Source: Marivita sp.
GTDB taxonomy: Bacteria > Pseudomonadota > Alphaproteobacteria > Rhodobacterales > Rhodobacteraceae
Assembly: GCF_022763305.1 (NCBI RefSeq)
Contig: NZ_JALEGT010000052.1
Span: 1-64,000, forward strand
Direction of reading: 5' to 3'
Length of the DNA: 64,000 bases
The translations under genes were made by a program, and so were the position numbers. Below the pieces are notes generated by a model. It was not told the DNA's origin and made no database searches. It saw only the letters and a program-made list of their open reading frames with translations. This document shows positions 1 to 8,509 of the stretch, one piece after another (the stretch's first letter is position 1; every line of letters begins with the position of its first letter).

Positions 1-35
1 TATAAGGCGCGTGCAGGCGCGCTTTGCGAGGGCAA

Positions 36-626
36 TCAGCCGATCAGGCGCAGGGTCGCACGGGCTGCCTGCGCCGGTGCGCAGAATGCGGGCGGGACGG
101 CCGCTGGCGCTTCGGTTGGAATGACGGCCGGAACGATGGCGTCCTCCCGGCGATGGATGTCGATCAGCACATATTCGACGCCGGTGCGGAACTCTGCTTC
201 AGCGATGAAGTAAAGCTTGCCCGCGCTGACCGCGACGAAGACATCAAGCCGCTGTCCGGTGGTGGTCATGAAGATCAGTTCGGCAAGGGTGACAAGGTGC
301 TGACCCGGCAGGTTGGCTGCGCGGTCCAGCGTAAAGGCCGTATGCCGGTCATCTTCCGCCGCCACCGTGAGCCAATGCGCGTCCCGCTTGGGCAGGAAGG
401 TGTCCCCAAGGATCAGGTCCTGGATGTGACGGATCGGGTTGCCTCGGCACACACCGAATTCGGTGCGAATGCCATCTGCAGGGCAGGCTTTGAAGTGGGG
501 CGACAGGGTTCCGGCAACAACAGACATATACGGGCACTCTTTCAGACGCCGGATCCAAGGAGCAGTGTCCGGCACGACTTTAAGATCATCTGGAAATGTG
601 GCACCTCTATGGGCAGGCCGTGGCAT
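36..626 (-). CDS. hypothetical protein, 196 aa
   Basis: I do not recognise this protein. The chosen start is the ATG at 626, because an open frame continuing upstream to 803 would run into the oppositely oriented dehydrogenase at 664. No strong ribosome binding site is visible. The N-terminal ~40 residues are charged, the middle (about 35-160) alternates short hydrophobic stretches suggesting a beta-rich globular domain, and the last ~40 residues are rich in Ala and Pro. There is no signal peptide or membrane segment. It is divergent from the SDR gene with only 37 bp between starts. The function is unknown and the coding call itself is moderately sure. Confidence 0.6.
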   Translation of the reverse strand: MPRPAHRGATFPDDLKVVPDTAPWIRRLKECPYMSVVAGTLSPHFKACPADGIRTEFGVCRGNPIRHIQDLILGDTFLPKRDAHWLTVAAEDDRHTAFTLDRAANLPGQHLVTLAELIFMTTTGQRLDVFVAVSAGKLYFIAEAEFRTGVEYVLIDIHRREDAIVPAVIPTEAPAAVPPAFCAPAQAARATLRLIG

Positions 627-663
627 TTCACGGACAAATCTGACCACAATTGGGAGTGAGCGA

Positions 664-1443
664 ATGGATCTTGGGATCAGCGGAAAGCGGGCGCTTGTCT
701 GTGCCTCGAGTAAGGGTCTTGGGCGGGGCTGTGCCGAGGCACTGGCGGAAGCCGGCGTCAATCTGGTCATGAACGCACGCGGTGCTGAGGCACTTGAAGC
801 CACGGCCGAGGAGATCCGCGCGGCCTATGGCGTTGAGGTTGTGACCGTTGCCGCCGATATCGTGAGCGAAGAGGGCCGCGCCAAGGTGCTCGACTCCGCC
901 GGAGCGGTGGACATCCTCGTGACCAATGCCGGTGGTCCGCCGCCGGGCCTGTGGTCCGACTGGGGGCGCGAGGATTTCATCAAGGCGCTCGATGCGAACA
1001 TGCTGACCCCGATCGCGCTGATGACCGCGCTCATGCCGGGCATGATCGACCGGGGATGGGGCCGGGTGGTCAACATCACCTCGCAATCGGTCAAGGCGCC
1101 GATTCCGGCGCTGGGTCTGTCCAACGCCGCGCGCACCGGTCTGACAGGCTATGTCGCCGGCACGGCGCGGCAGGTGGCAGAGCATGGCGTGATCGTCAAC
1201 AACCTGCTGCCGGGCATCCATGACACTGACCGCGCACAGCAACTGGATGGTGGCGTGTCCAAGACCCAGGGTATTTCGGTCGATCAGGCGCGCAAGAACC
1301 GCGAAGGGACGATTCCCGCCCGCCGTTACGGCACACGCCAAGAATTCGGAGCCACCTGCGCTTTCCTGTGTTCACAGCATTCGGGCTTCATCGTGGGCCA
1401 GAACATCCTGATTGACGGCGGCGGCACCAACGCGACCATCTGA
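664..1443 (+). CDS. short-chain dehydrogenase/reductase (SDR family)
   Basis: This 259-residue protein is an NAD(P)-dependent oxidoreductase of the classical SDR family. The sequence shows a TGxxxGxG-like cofactor loop in the form ASSKGLGRG near residue 14, the NAGG motif after the third strand, the catalytic Ser in NITSQS, and a C-terminal IDGGGTN signature. The usual YxxxK catalytic motif is not seen in standard form: the region reads SNAARTGLTGYV, as in a diverged SDR subgroup, so the substrate cannot be named. ATG at 664 has a GGAG eight bases upstream. The next gene starts 3 bp after its stop, so the two are probably cotranscribed. Confidence 0.88.
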   Translation: MDLGISGKRALVCASSKGLGRGCAEALAEAGVNLVMNARGAEALEATAEEIRAAYGVEVVTVAADIVSEEGRAKVLDSAGAVDILVTNAGGPPPGLWSDWGREDFIKALDANMLTPIALMTALMPGMIDRGWGRVVNITSQSVKAPIPALGLSNAARTGLTGYVAGTARQVAEHGVIVNNLLPGIHDTDRAQQLDGGVSKTQGISVDQARKNREGTIPARRYGTRQEFGATCAFLCSQHSGFIVGQNILIDGGGTNATI

Positions 1444-1446
1444 ACC

Positions 1447-2589
1447 ATGGCACGCGGACCGGACGGGGCAGGGCAGACGCAGGGATTTTCCCTGAAGGAC
1501 CAACTGTTCAACGCCGACACCATCGGCGATCTGGCGGCGGAATACGCCGTCCTGCCGGGCTTTGATCCGGACCGCTTTGTCTCAGAGGCCCTCGCGGGGC
1601 TGTCCTCGCGCGGGCTGCTCGAACGGCTCGACTGGCTGGCCGATTGTATCGAGACCCAGCTGCCCGACCAGTTCCCGGATATGGCAGACGCCTTGGAAGC
1701 GGCGATGCCGGAGGCTCTTGATCCCGGCAAATCCGACGATGATTTCGGCCGCTTCATCCATGCGGTGCCGGGCATCCTTGCGGTACGGCACGGGTTGCAG
1801 GATCACCGCGACCGCGCGCTCGACCTGATCGAAGCCGCGACTCAGCGGTTCTCCATGGAATTCTACATCCGCCCCTTCCTGAACCGGTGGCCGGACGAGA
1901 CGCTGGCCCGTCTGACACGCTGGACCGAGCACGAGAATTATCATGTCCGACGGCTCGTGAGCGAAGGCACACGCCCGCGCCTGCCGTGGGCCGCAAACAT
2001 CCAGCTCGATCCGCTGGTCCCGCTGCGCTTGCTGGATGCACTCCATGCCGATCCGACGCGCTATGTCACGCGCTCGGTGGCCAATCACATGAACGACCTG
2101 ACCCGGCATGCGCCGGACCGCGTGGTCGACACCCTGCAACGGTGGCAGCAGGCAGGCCAACAGGACCCGCGCGAGCTTGACTGGATGATGCGCCACGCCC
2201 TCCGCACGGCCGTGAAACGGGGCGAGGCGGGCGCGCTGGCCCTTCTGGGCTATGCGCAGGACCGCCCGGTGTCCGTCACGCTGCATCTGGAGCCCAATCC
2301 GGTTCGGATCGGGGATGCGCTGCAGATCGAGGTGACGCTGCAGGCAGACGAGGCCTTGCCGGTCATGGTCGACTACCGCATCCGCTTTCACCGCCCCAAT
2401 GGTCGCAGTGGTGAAAAGGTCTTCAAGCTGGCGACTGCCAACGTGAAACCCGGCATTCCTTTGACGCTGCGCAAGGTACACAAGCTCAAAGGATCGGCCT
2501 CGACCTTCACGCTGCATCCCGGGCCGCATCTTGTGACCATTCAGGTCAACGGGCAGGACAAGGCTGAAGCAGCGGTGGTTCTTCTTTAG
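1447..2589 (+). CDS. alkC: DNA alkylation repair protein, AlkC type
   Basis: The protein (380 aa) matches the AlkC group of HEAT-repeat DNA glycosylases, which excise N3-alkylated purines from DNA. The central part carries the characteristic HENYHVRRLVSEGTRPRLPW block (about residues 157-177), followed by helical repeats. From about residue 270 a beta-rich segment (VTLHLEPNPVRIGD onward) looks like the Ig-like domain known at the C-terminus of AlkC proteins. It lies 3 bp after the SDR stop codon and has no clear ribosome binding site of its own, so translational coupling is likely. The family call is confident; substrate range is inferred from the family. Confidence 0.88.
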   Translation: MARGPDGAGQTQGFSLKDQLFNADTIGDLAAEYAVLPGFDPDRFVSEALAGLSSRGLLERLDWLADCIETQLPDQFPDMADALEAAMPEALDPGKSDDDFGRFIHAVPGILAVRHGLQDHRDRALDLIEAATQRFSMEFYIRPFLNRWPDETLARLTRWTEHENYHVRRLVSEGTRPRLPWAANIQLDPLVPLRLLDALHADPTRYVTRSVANHMNDLTRHAPDRVVDTLQRWQQAGQQDPRELDWMMRHALRTAVKRGEAGALALLGYAQDRPVSVTLHLEPNPVRIGDALQIEVTLQADEALPVMVDYRIRFHRPNGRSGEKVFKLATANVKPGIPLTLRKVHKLKGSASTFTLHPGPHLVTIQVNGQDKAEAAVVLL

Positions 2590-2688
2590 GTGCACACTGG
2601 GCGACGCCCGGCTTATGAACACGCACCGCGCTTGCAGTCGTGGAGCAGTTCATGCGCGTCGGATGGCATGAGTTTCGAAGAACGTCGA

Positions 2689-3381
2689 TCAGGACTCGAC
2701 GCTGGTCCAGCGGGTTTCCAGCTTTTCCAGCGCGGCGATCCGCTCGGTCGTCTTGGGGTGCGACATGAGCCACGCCGGCACGACACCCGACCGCGATTGG
2801 GTCAACGCATCAAGTTTGTGGAACAGTGATTTCTGCGGCGCAATGCCGATCCCGGCTTTGTGCAGCAGGGCCGCCGCATAGGCATCCGCCTCGTACTCAT
2901 CCCCGCGCGAGAGCCGCGCGGCCAGAAGCGTCGCCACCGCATTGGCGATCATCACCCCGATCCCTGGCAGAAAGCGCGACAGCACCATGGCCAATGCGGT
3001 GCGCAACGCGTTCTGGCCGGAAAAGTCGATCATGCGCCGCCGTGTATGGCCAAGCGCCACATGGCCCAGTTCGTGCGCGATCACGCTAGCCAGTTCCTCG
3101 CCCGTGACCTCGCCGTTCTGGTATTTGCGGTAAAATCCCCGCGTGATGAAGATACGCCCATCGGGCGCGGCCAGCCCGTTCACCGGATCGATCTCGTAGA
3201 TGTGGACGCGAATCCGCTCAAGCTCCAACGCGGCAGCCAGTCGATCGGTGAGCGCCTTAAGGCGCGGATCGGCCAGTTCGGTCGAGCGCGCGTCAAGCTC
3301 GCGTTTCGTGCGCCAGACCGAGAAGTGGTACATGGCCAGCGCGTAGAGGATCGCAAGAAGGATCGGAGTGAGTTTCAACAT
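2689..3381 (-). CDS. M48 family zinc metalloprotease, membrane anchored
   Basis: This 230-residue protein begins with a hydrophobic segment (residues 4-20) that should anchor it in the inner membrane or act as a signal. The HEXXH zinc motif is HELGH at residues 103-107, and the third ligand lies in the EYEAD motif near 162-166, both typical of M48 (HtpX/Oma1-like) peptidases. It is shorter than HtpX (about 290 aa) and has fewer membrane segments, so it is a small M48 protein of unassigned substrate. It is convergent with alkC, and the next gene on the same strand (osmC) ends 68 bp upstream of its start. Confidence 0.88.
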   Translation of the reverse strand: MLKLTPILLAILYALAMYHFSVWRTKRELDARSTELADPRLKALTDRLAAALELERIRVHIYEIDPVNGLAAPDGRIFITRGFYRKYQNGEVTGEELASVIAHELGHVALGHTRRRMIDFSGQNALRTALAMVLSRFLPGIGVMIANAVATLLAARLSRGDEYEADAYAAALLHKAGIGIAPQKSLFHKLDALTQSRSGVVPAWLMSHPKTTERIAALEKLETRWTSVES

Positions 3382-3449
3382 GTCCCAGATATGGGGCGTG
3401 GGTGCGCCCCCGGCAAGCGGTCCGGAAGGCGCCCCTGATCACAGTTCGC

Positions 3450-3881
3450 TCAGTCGACCAGCTTGGCGTCAAGCGTGATGTCCGCCCCGGCGAGAACCTT
3501 CGAGACGGGACAGTTGTCCTTGGCCTTGGTTGCGGCCTCACGGAAGTCCTCCTCGCTGATACCGGGGATCTTCGCCGTCATGTCGAGATGGATTTTCGTG
3601 ATGGCAAAGCCGCCGCCCTGTTCCTCGAGGTTGACGGTCGCCTTGGTGTCGATCTCGTCCGCCACGGCGTCGTAATTCCCGAGGATCATGGAAAACGCCA
3701 TCGAAAAACATCCGGCATGCGCAGCGCCGATCAGTTCTTCCGGATTGGTGCCGGGCTTGTCCTCGAACCGGGTGTTGAACCCGTAAGGTTGGGCTTCGAG
3801 CGTGCCGGATTGAGTGGATATGCGCCCACGGCCCTCTTTCAGGCCGCCGGACCAGTGTGCGGTTGCTGTCTTGTTGATCAT
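3450..3881 (-). CDS. osmC: OsmC family peroxiredoxin
   Basis: The 143-residue protein is an OsmC-type thiol peroxidase that reduces organic hydroperoxides in the cytoplasm. Both redox cysteines are present: one in HAGCFSMAFS near residue 58 and one in KDNCPVSK near residue 124. The length matches E. coli OsmC. The start ATG at 3881 follows a purine-rich stretch. It stands on the minus strand between the DedA gene and the M48 protease gene, with about 70 bp gaps on either side, so operon membership is uncertain. Confidence 0.92.
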   Translation of the reverse strand: MINKTATAHWSGGLKEGRGRISTQSGTLEAQPYGFNTRFEDKPGTNPEELIGAAHAGCFSMAFSMILGNYDAVADEIDTKATVNLEEQGGGFAITKIHLDMTAKIPGISEEDFREAATKAKDNCPVSKVLAGADITLDAKLVD

Positions 3882-3949
3882 TGCGGACCTCCGTCATTGA
3901 TGTGTTCGCGGGATCAACGACGGGCAGGGCAGGCGGGTTCCCGGGTCGG

Positions 3950-4561
3950 CTACTGCTGTCGGTGACGTGCCTTCGCGCGCCGCGCCGCCCGCAGCACAAG
4001 CCAGCCCAGCACGGCCGTGGCAAGGCCCGCCACAAGAAACCCGGACAGGTTCGAGGTCAGTTCCGACACCTGCGTGACCTGTCCCGCAAACATGTAGCCA
4101 AGCGCGATATACCCGAAGACCCAGATCGCCTCACCGGCGGAATCCCAAAGCGTGAACCGCAGCCAATGCAGGCCCGAAGCGCCCGCTGCCATGTTGACCC
4201 ACGGCCCGAGCGGGGCAAACAGCCAGGTGCTGAAGAAAACGCCGATCTCGCCCTTGCGCCGCACCGTCTCGGTCGCCTGCGCAAAAAGCTTTTGCCGCGC
4301 TGTCGTGCGTGCGGCCCAGTGTCCGAGCACAGGGCCAAAGCGCCGGCCCACGGCAAAGCCGGTCTGGTCTCCCAGCACCGCGCCCAGCCACGCGCCTGCC
4401 AGCACCGTGCCGCCGTCCAGATCGCCCGAGGCCACGAATGCGCCCCCGGCCAGCATCAGCAGCGAGGTCGGGATCGGCACCAGCAGGCAGGATAGGTAGC
4501 AGGAGGCCGCCAGCACCCAGACGCCATAATCGGCGACCAGCCCGAACAGCGTGTCGGTCAC
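3950..4561 (-). CDS. DedA family inner-membrane protein
   Basis: This 203-residue protein has the DedA/VTT layout: a re-entrant hydrophobic segment with a proline (LLVPIPTSLLMLAGG), the GDQTGFAVGRRFG block, and the later FAPLGPWVNMAAGASG block, followed by two C-terminal membrane helices. DedA proteins are undecaprenyl-phosphate or phospholipid transporters. I chose the GTG at 4561 because it overlaps the stop codon of the upstream gene as GTGA, as expected for a coupled operon; the frame is open further upstream but only as an antisense-like extension. It is the last gene of the VWA/small protein/DedA operon. Confidence 0.88.
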   Translation of the reverse strand: MTDTLFGLVADYGVWVLAASCYLSCLLVPIPTSLLMLAGGAFVASGDLDGGTVLAGAWLGAVLGDQTGFAVGRRFGPVLGHWAARTTARQKLFAQATETVRRKGEIGVFFSTWLFAPLGPWVNMAAGASGLHWLRFTLWDSAGEAIWVFGYIALGYMFAGQVTQVSELTSNLSGFLVAGLATAVLGWLVLRAARRAKARHRQQ

Positions 4562-4917
4562 GGCCGGGATGCCGGTGCATTGGCCCGATGGGCCGCGATG
4601 GCGTCCTCGATCGCGCGCACGATCTCCTCCTGCGGCACGCCGCGCGCGTCTGCCAGCGCCCGGATGGTTTCGCGGCGCGTCTCGGGCGGGACCCCCAGCG
4701 CGTCCCGGATGACCGGGATCGGCACATCCCAGGACTGCGCCACGTAGCCCGGTGTCATCCATCCCGCGATCGGCTCCTCCTGATGGGCGGGGTCGGCCCA
4801 GTACACCCAGAACATCACCGTGCGGATGCCGAAGAACAGCATCACCGCACTGGCAAGGACAAAACCCGACAGCAGCAGCCTGTGCTCGGTCCAGAGCGTG
4901 CGCAGCACCGGGCTCAT
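4558..4917 (-). CDS. small membrane-anchored hypothetical protein
   Basis: This 119-residue protein has one strong hydrophobic helix (about residues 14-40) and a soluble C-terminal part. The C-terminal part contains two short, similar helical motifs (VIRDALGVPPETRRETIRAL and VPQEEIVRAIEDAI). Its ATG overlaps the VWA stop codon as ATGA, and its stop overlaps the DedA start as GTGA, so it is translated in lockstep with both. No function is known to me. Its position between a MoxR-associated VWA protein and DedA suggests an envelope-related role, which is inference only. Confidence 0.8.
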   Translation of the reverse strand: MSPVLRTLWTEHRLLLSGFVLASAVMLFFGIRTVMFWVYWADPAHQEEPIAGWMTPGYVAQSWDVPIPVIRDALGVPPETRRETIRALADARGVPQEEIVRAIEDAIAAHRANAPASRP

Positions 4918-6098
4918 GTCGCCAGCGCCTTGATGCCCCGGCTGATCCCCTCAAGCGTCATCGGCACCATCGCATCCTCGAAGATCTCGCGGATCATTTG
5001 GATCGACTGCGTATAATGCCAATGCCGCTCGGGCGTCGGGTTGATCCAGAGGTGCGACGGCCAGTGCTGGCGCGCGCGCTGCAGCCAGACTTGACCGGCC
5101 TCGGCATTCCAATGCTCGTTGGCCCCGCCCGCATAGGCGATCTCGTAGGGTGACATGCTGGCGTCCCCGACAAAGATGCACTTGTAATCCGAACCGTAGG
5201 TGTTGAGCACCTCCATCGTCGGCGTCTGCGCATCCCAACGGCGGCGGTTGTCTTTCCAGACGCCTTCGTAGAGGCAGTTGTGGAAATAGTAGTGTTCGAG
5301 ATGCTTGAACTCGGCGCGGGCGGCCGAGAACAGCTCTTCCACCACCTTCACATGCGGGTCCATCGACCCGCCCACATCCAGAAACAGGATCACCTTGACC
5401 GCGTTGCGCCGCTCGGGCCGGGTCTGCACGTCGAGATAGCCATGTTCCGCCGTGGCCCGGATCGTGCCGTCCAGATCCAGCTCTTCCGCGGCCCCATCCC
5501 GCGCCCAGCGGCGCAGGCGTTTGAGCGCCACCTTGATGTTGCGGGTGCCCAGCTCGACGCTGTCATCCAGATTGCGGAACTCGCGCTTGTCCCAGACCTT
5601 GACCGCGCGCTGGTGCCGGCTTTCGTCCTGCCCGATGCGCACGCCTTCCGGGTTGTAGCCATAGGCCCCGAATGGCGACGTGCCGGCGGTGCCGACCCAT
5701 TTGCTGCCACCCTGATGGCGGCCTTTCTGTTCCTTCAAACGCTGCTTGAGCGTTTCCATCAGCTTGTCGAAGCCACCCAACGCCTCGATCTCGGCTTTCT
5801 CTTCCTCGCTCAGATGCTTCTCGGCCATCTTGCGCAGCCAGTCCTCGGGCAAGTCGAGCGCCTCGAGCACCCCATCGGCGCTGATGTGCTCCAACCCCTT
5901 GAACGCCTCGGCAAAGGCCCGGTCAAAGCGGTCGAGATGGCGCTCGTCCTTCACCATCGCGGTGCGGGCCAGGTAATAGAACGCCTCCGGGTCATAAGTC
6001 GCCAGACCCGCGCGCATCGCTTCGAGAAAGCTCAGATACTCCCGCAGGGAGACGGGAACACCGGTTGAACGCAGGGCGTCGAAGAAGGGCACGAACAT
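4914..6098 (-). CDS. VWA domain-containing protein (CoxE-like, MoxR partner)
   Basis: The 394-residue protein has a helical N-terminal half (about 1-200) and a von Willebrand A-type domain from about residue 232. The metal-binding motif is DVGGSM at 241-246, so the usual DxSxS has Gly in place of the first Ser. Proteins of this group act with MoxR-type AAA+ ATPases as a chaperone pair for cofactor insertion or protein activation. A matching MoxR gene lies on the same strand 3.6 kb away at 9689-10531. It heads a three-gene operon with 4-bp overlaps. The specific client is not visible from this window. Confidence 0.88.
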   Translation of the reverse strand: MFVPFFDALRSTGVPVSLREYLSFLEAMRAGLATYDPEAFYYLARTAMVKDERHLDRFDRAFAEAFKGLEHISADGVLEALDLPEDWLRKMAEKHLSEEEKAEIEALGGFDKLMETLKQRLKEQKGRHQGGSKWVGTAGTSPFGAYGYNPEGVRIGQDESRHQRAVKVWDKREFRNLDDSVELGTRNIKVALKRLRRWARDGAAEELDLDGTIRATAEHGYLDVQTRPERRNAVKVILFLDVGGSMDPHVKVVEELFSAARAEFKHLEHYYFHNCLYEGVWKDNRRRWDAQTPTMEVLNTYGSDYKCIFVGDASMSPYEIAYAGGANEHWNAEAGQVWLQRARQHWPSHLWINPTPERHWHYTQSIQMIREIFEDAMVPMTLEGISRGIKALAT

Positions 6099-6183
6099 GC
6101 CCCTGATCTAGCAAGCACGCAAAGGCCTGACCAGCCATCCCGGCCGCTTTGGGCATGAAATACCTCGGGAGAGCCCGCCAAGA

Positions 6184-6224
6184 TGTTTCCGTCGACGGAA
6201 ACACGGGATGCGTCGACGCATCCC
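6184..6224. repeat. double-palindrome intergenic repeat, copy A
   Basis: Two perfect 20-bp palindromes lie side by side: 6184-6203 (core TTTCCGTCGACGGAAA) and 6205-6224 (core GATGCGTCGACGCATC), with centres 21 bp apart. The same pair of cores occurs at 9636-9680 and, with small changes, at 57435-57478. This copy lies 9 bp beyond the stop codon of the minus-strand small membrane gene at 6233 and about 85 bp upstream of the VWA gene. It may act as a terminator or transcript-end stabiliser or as a protein-binding site. Confidence 0.85.
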
Positions 6225-6232
6225 GCCACCGC

Positions 6233-6400
6233 TCAGACCACCAGTTTCTCGATGGCGATGGTCAGGATCAGCCCAATGAGCGAAAAGCCGATGGCATAGA
6301 CCGCCCCGTATTGCCACATGTCGGCGCGGTTGCCCTTGCGCCGTTTCGCGGTCAAGGCTCCGATGATGGCCCCGAGAAGGGCACCTGCAAGAACGATCAT
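6233..6400 (-). CDS. small membrane protein, 55 aa
   Basis: This short protein has two hydrophobic helices (about 2-17 and 33-50) separated by a basic loop (TAKRRKGNRADMWQ), giving a hairpin topology in the inner membrane. Its ATG at 6400 overlaps the stop codon of the DUF2927 lipoprotein gene as ATGA, and a GAGG lies upstream. A longer open frame to 6940 in this phase is only antisense-like extension. The function is unknown; coupling suggests it works with, or is regulated with, the lipoprotein. Confidence 0.75.
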   Translation of the reverse strand: MIVLAGALLGAIIGALTAKRRKGNRADMWQYGAVYAIGFSLIGLILTIAIEKLVV

Positions 6401-7767
6401 AAGCTGCCTCTGGCCCTGGTGAGCGGGTTGAGGGACGCGATCTCGCGCAGCTTCGCCCGCACGGACCAGTCCGAGCCGAACCCGTAGCGTGCCCATCCCA
6501 GACTGTCCAGACGCACATCCGCCCCCGCCGACACCCGGCCCGCCAGATCGAGCGCCTCGGCGCGCAGCATCAGCAGGGTCGACAAGAGCGCGGCATTCTC
6601 GTGCCGTGCGGCAAGCTCGATGGCCTGGCCGGTCAGGTGGATCGCGGTCTCGGGCGTGTTCTCGGTCAGCGCATAGGCCGCCAGTTGAGAGGCCACGTAG
6701 GCACGGTGCAGATCGCTGTCGGGGCTGCGTGCGAAATAGCTGTCCGCCTGCAGGAACTGCGCGCGGGCCGCGTCGGGATCGGTCCCTTGCAGGATGCGCC
6801 CCATCGCGTAATGGGTGAACCCGCGCCGGTGATCCTCCCACCCCATGGCAGAGGCGATGCTCAGCGCTTCGGTCACGGCCGCCCGCCGTGCGATGGGGGT
6901 GGCACCCGGGCCTAGCGCGGTCTGGATCGCGTCGATCCACGGGCGCGGGGTGCGCTGCGCCCGGCGCGCGGGCAGGACCTCTCCGGCGGGGTTGAGGCGC
7001 GCGAAGATCGTGGGAATACGGTTCATCACCTCGGCCCGCGACATGCCGTTGCGAAGCGCCGGATCGTAATAGGCGCGCAGGATCAGCATGTCATAGCCCG
7101 TCAGCACGGTGTGGACATTGTCGTCGTTGAACACCGAATCCGGCAGACGATAGAGATCGTTGAGCGGTCCCAGTGCCTGCGCCAGTTCCTCGTGCAGGCA
7201 GTCCCGCGCCTCCTGCGGGCTGGAATCGTTGGGCAGGAAGATGGCAAGTCGCGTGCGGCTGGTGATCTTGCCCCAGTTGACCCGCGCGGACCGGCGCGCC
7301 TGCCGGAATTCCGCCAGGGTCGACACGTTGGGCACCACGAAACAGGCGGCCTGCGGCAGGAAGCGCTGGATGTCCGAGCGGCTCACCGCGTTGATCGTGA
7401 TATTGGCCTCCGGCGCCACGGTGGCGTGGATGTCGATCCCGGCCTCGCTGCGCAGCCGGTGCAGCAGGCGGTCAAGATCGCTGGGCACCGTCGGCTGCAC
7501 GCTGCCCACCAGCCGGACCGAGATCGGTCCCTCGAACCGCGTGAAAACATCGAGCTCACGCCCGGATTCGAGCGCCAAGGCAAGGTCCATGAAATCGCGC
7601 GACAGATCGGCGTTGGACACCTGCACGGGCTGCGGACGCGGCACGGAAAACACCTTCATCGCGGGCAGGCTGGTGTCGACAAAGGCGGCCCGGGTGGCGG
7701 GCTCCGAATGCGACACCGGCATACAGGCACCCAGCAACAGGTAGAGCGGCAAAAGGAACCGGCGCAT
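6397..7767 (-). CDS. DUF2927 domain lipoprotein with TPR-like C-terminus
   Basis: The 456-residue protein starts with a lipoprotein signal; the lipobox LLGAC puts the acylated Cys at residue 15. The DUF2927 region (about 70-250) includes the conserved CLHEELAQALGPLNDLYRL block near residue 190. Its HEELAQ resembles a gluzincin zinc motif, although protease activity is not established. From about 300 the sequence is helical and repetitive (ARAQFLQADSYFARSPD, AIHLTGQAIELAARHENAAL), like TPR units. It follows the GNAT gene by 3 bp and overlaps the small membrane gene at its 3' end. It is probably attached to the outer membrane. Confidence 0.85.
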   Translation of the reverse strand: MRRFLLPLYLLLGACMPVSHSEPATRAAFVDTSLPAMKVFSVPRPQPVQVSNADLSRDFMDLALALESGRELDVFTRFEGPISVRLVGSVQPTVPSDLDRLLHRLRSEAGIDIHATVAPEANITINAVSRSDIQRFLPQAACFVVPNVSTLAEFRQARRSARVNWGKITSRTRLAIFLPNDSSPQEARDCLHEELAQALGPLNDLYRLPDSVFNDDNVHTVLTGYDMLILRAYYDPALRNGMSRAEVMNRIPTIFARLNPAGEVLPARRAQRTPRPWIDAIQTALGPGATPIARRAAVTEALSIASAMGWEDHRRGFTHYAMGRILQGTDPDAARAQFLQADSYFARSPDSDLHRAYVASQLAAYALTENTPETAIHLTGQAIELAARHENAALLSTLLMLRAEALDLAGRVSAGADVRLDSLGWARYGFGSDWSVRAKLREIASLNPLTRARGSL

Positions 7768-7770
7768 CCG

Positions 7771-8223
7771 TCAGCCCCTCTGGTACTTGATGAACGGTGT
7801 CAGCTGACCGATCCGGTCATAGAGCTGGCGCGCGGAGTGGTTGAACTCCTGCGTCGTCCAGTAGACCGACGGGGCCCCGGCGGCATCCGCCTGCGCATAG
7901 ACCGCCTCGATCAGCGCGCGTCCGGCACCTGATCCGCGTGCGCCGGGCGCAACGAACAGGTCCTGCAGGTAGCAGACATCCTCGATCTTCCAGCAATGCC
8001 GGTGGAAGAGGTAATGCGCGAGCCCGATGGCGGTGCCATCCCGCTCGGCGATCAGGCCGCTGTAATCCTGCGGGTCATCGCCCAGAAGCCGCTCGAAGGT
8101 GGTGGCGTACACCACATCCGGTACCGACGCCTCGTAGAACGTCAGATACCCGCGCCACAAGGCGCACCACGACTCGTAGTCATCCGCGCGCAGAAAGCGC
8201 ACGTTCAGTTCGGTTTGGGACAC
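7771..8223 (-). CDS. GNAT family N-acetyltransferase
   Basis: The 150-residue protein has the GNAT acetyl-CoA fold. Motif A is visible as LQDLFVAPGARGSGAGRALI (about 87-106), and motif B near SARQLYDRIGQLTPF. Small GNATs of this type acetylate amines of metabolites or antibiotics; the substrate cannot be read from the sequence. It heads a probable three-gene unit with the DUF2927 lipoprotein (3 bp gap) and the small membrane protein. It is divergent from the methyltransferase gene across 286 bp of comparatively AT-rich DNA that should hold both promoters. Confidence 0.88.
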   Translation of the reverse strand: MSQTELNVRFLRADDYESWCALWRGYLTFYEASVPDVVYATTFERLLGDDPQDYSGLIAERDGTAIGLAHYLFHRHCWKIEDVCYLQDLFVAPGARGSGAGRALIEAVYAQADAAGAPSVYWTTQEFNHSARQLYDRIGQLTPFIKYQRG

Positions 8224-8509
8224 GTATGAAGCCTGCCTGCTCGTTACGGATGCTTGATGCTCCGCGATTTTTTTGTCCTCTGTGCGGAGAGCTTACGGCG
8301 AAACCATGGTTTTTGCCTAGATCGAACGAATCGGTCGAATCAGTTTTTCCGATCATTCGCGATCTTTGGATAAAAGCACATGAATTCAATGGTTTGACCT
8401 GTGTAAAATCGCAACAGAGTGACCGTAGAGCGCAGGCGTCACGCGTTCCGGGCCCAATGTGGTGTCAGGGTGGCTACCGGAAGGTCCGGAAACGGGCTAA
8501 GCCACGGGC

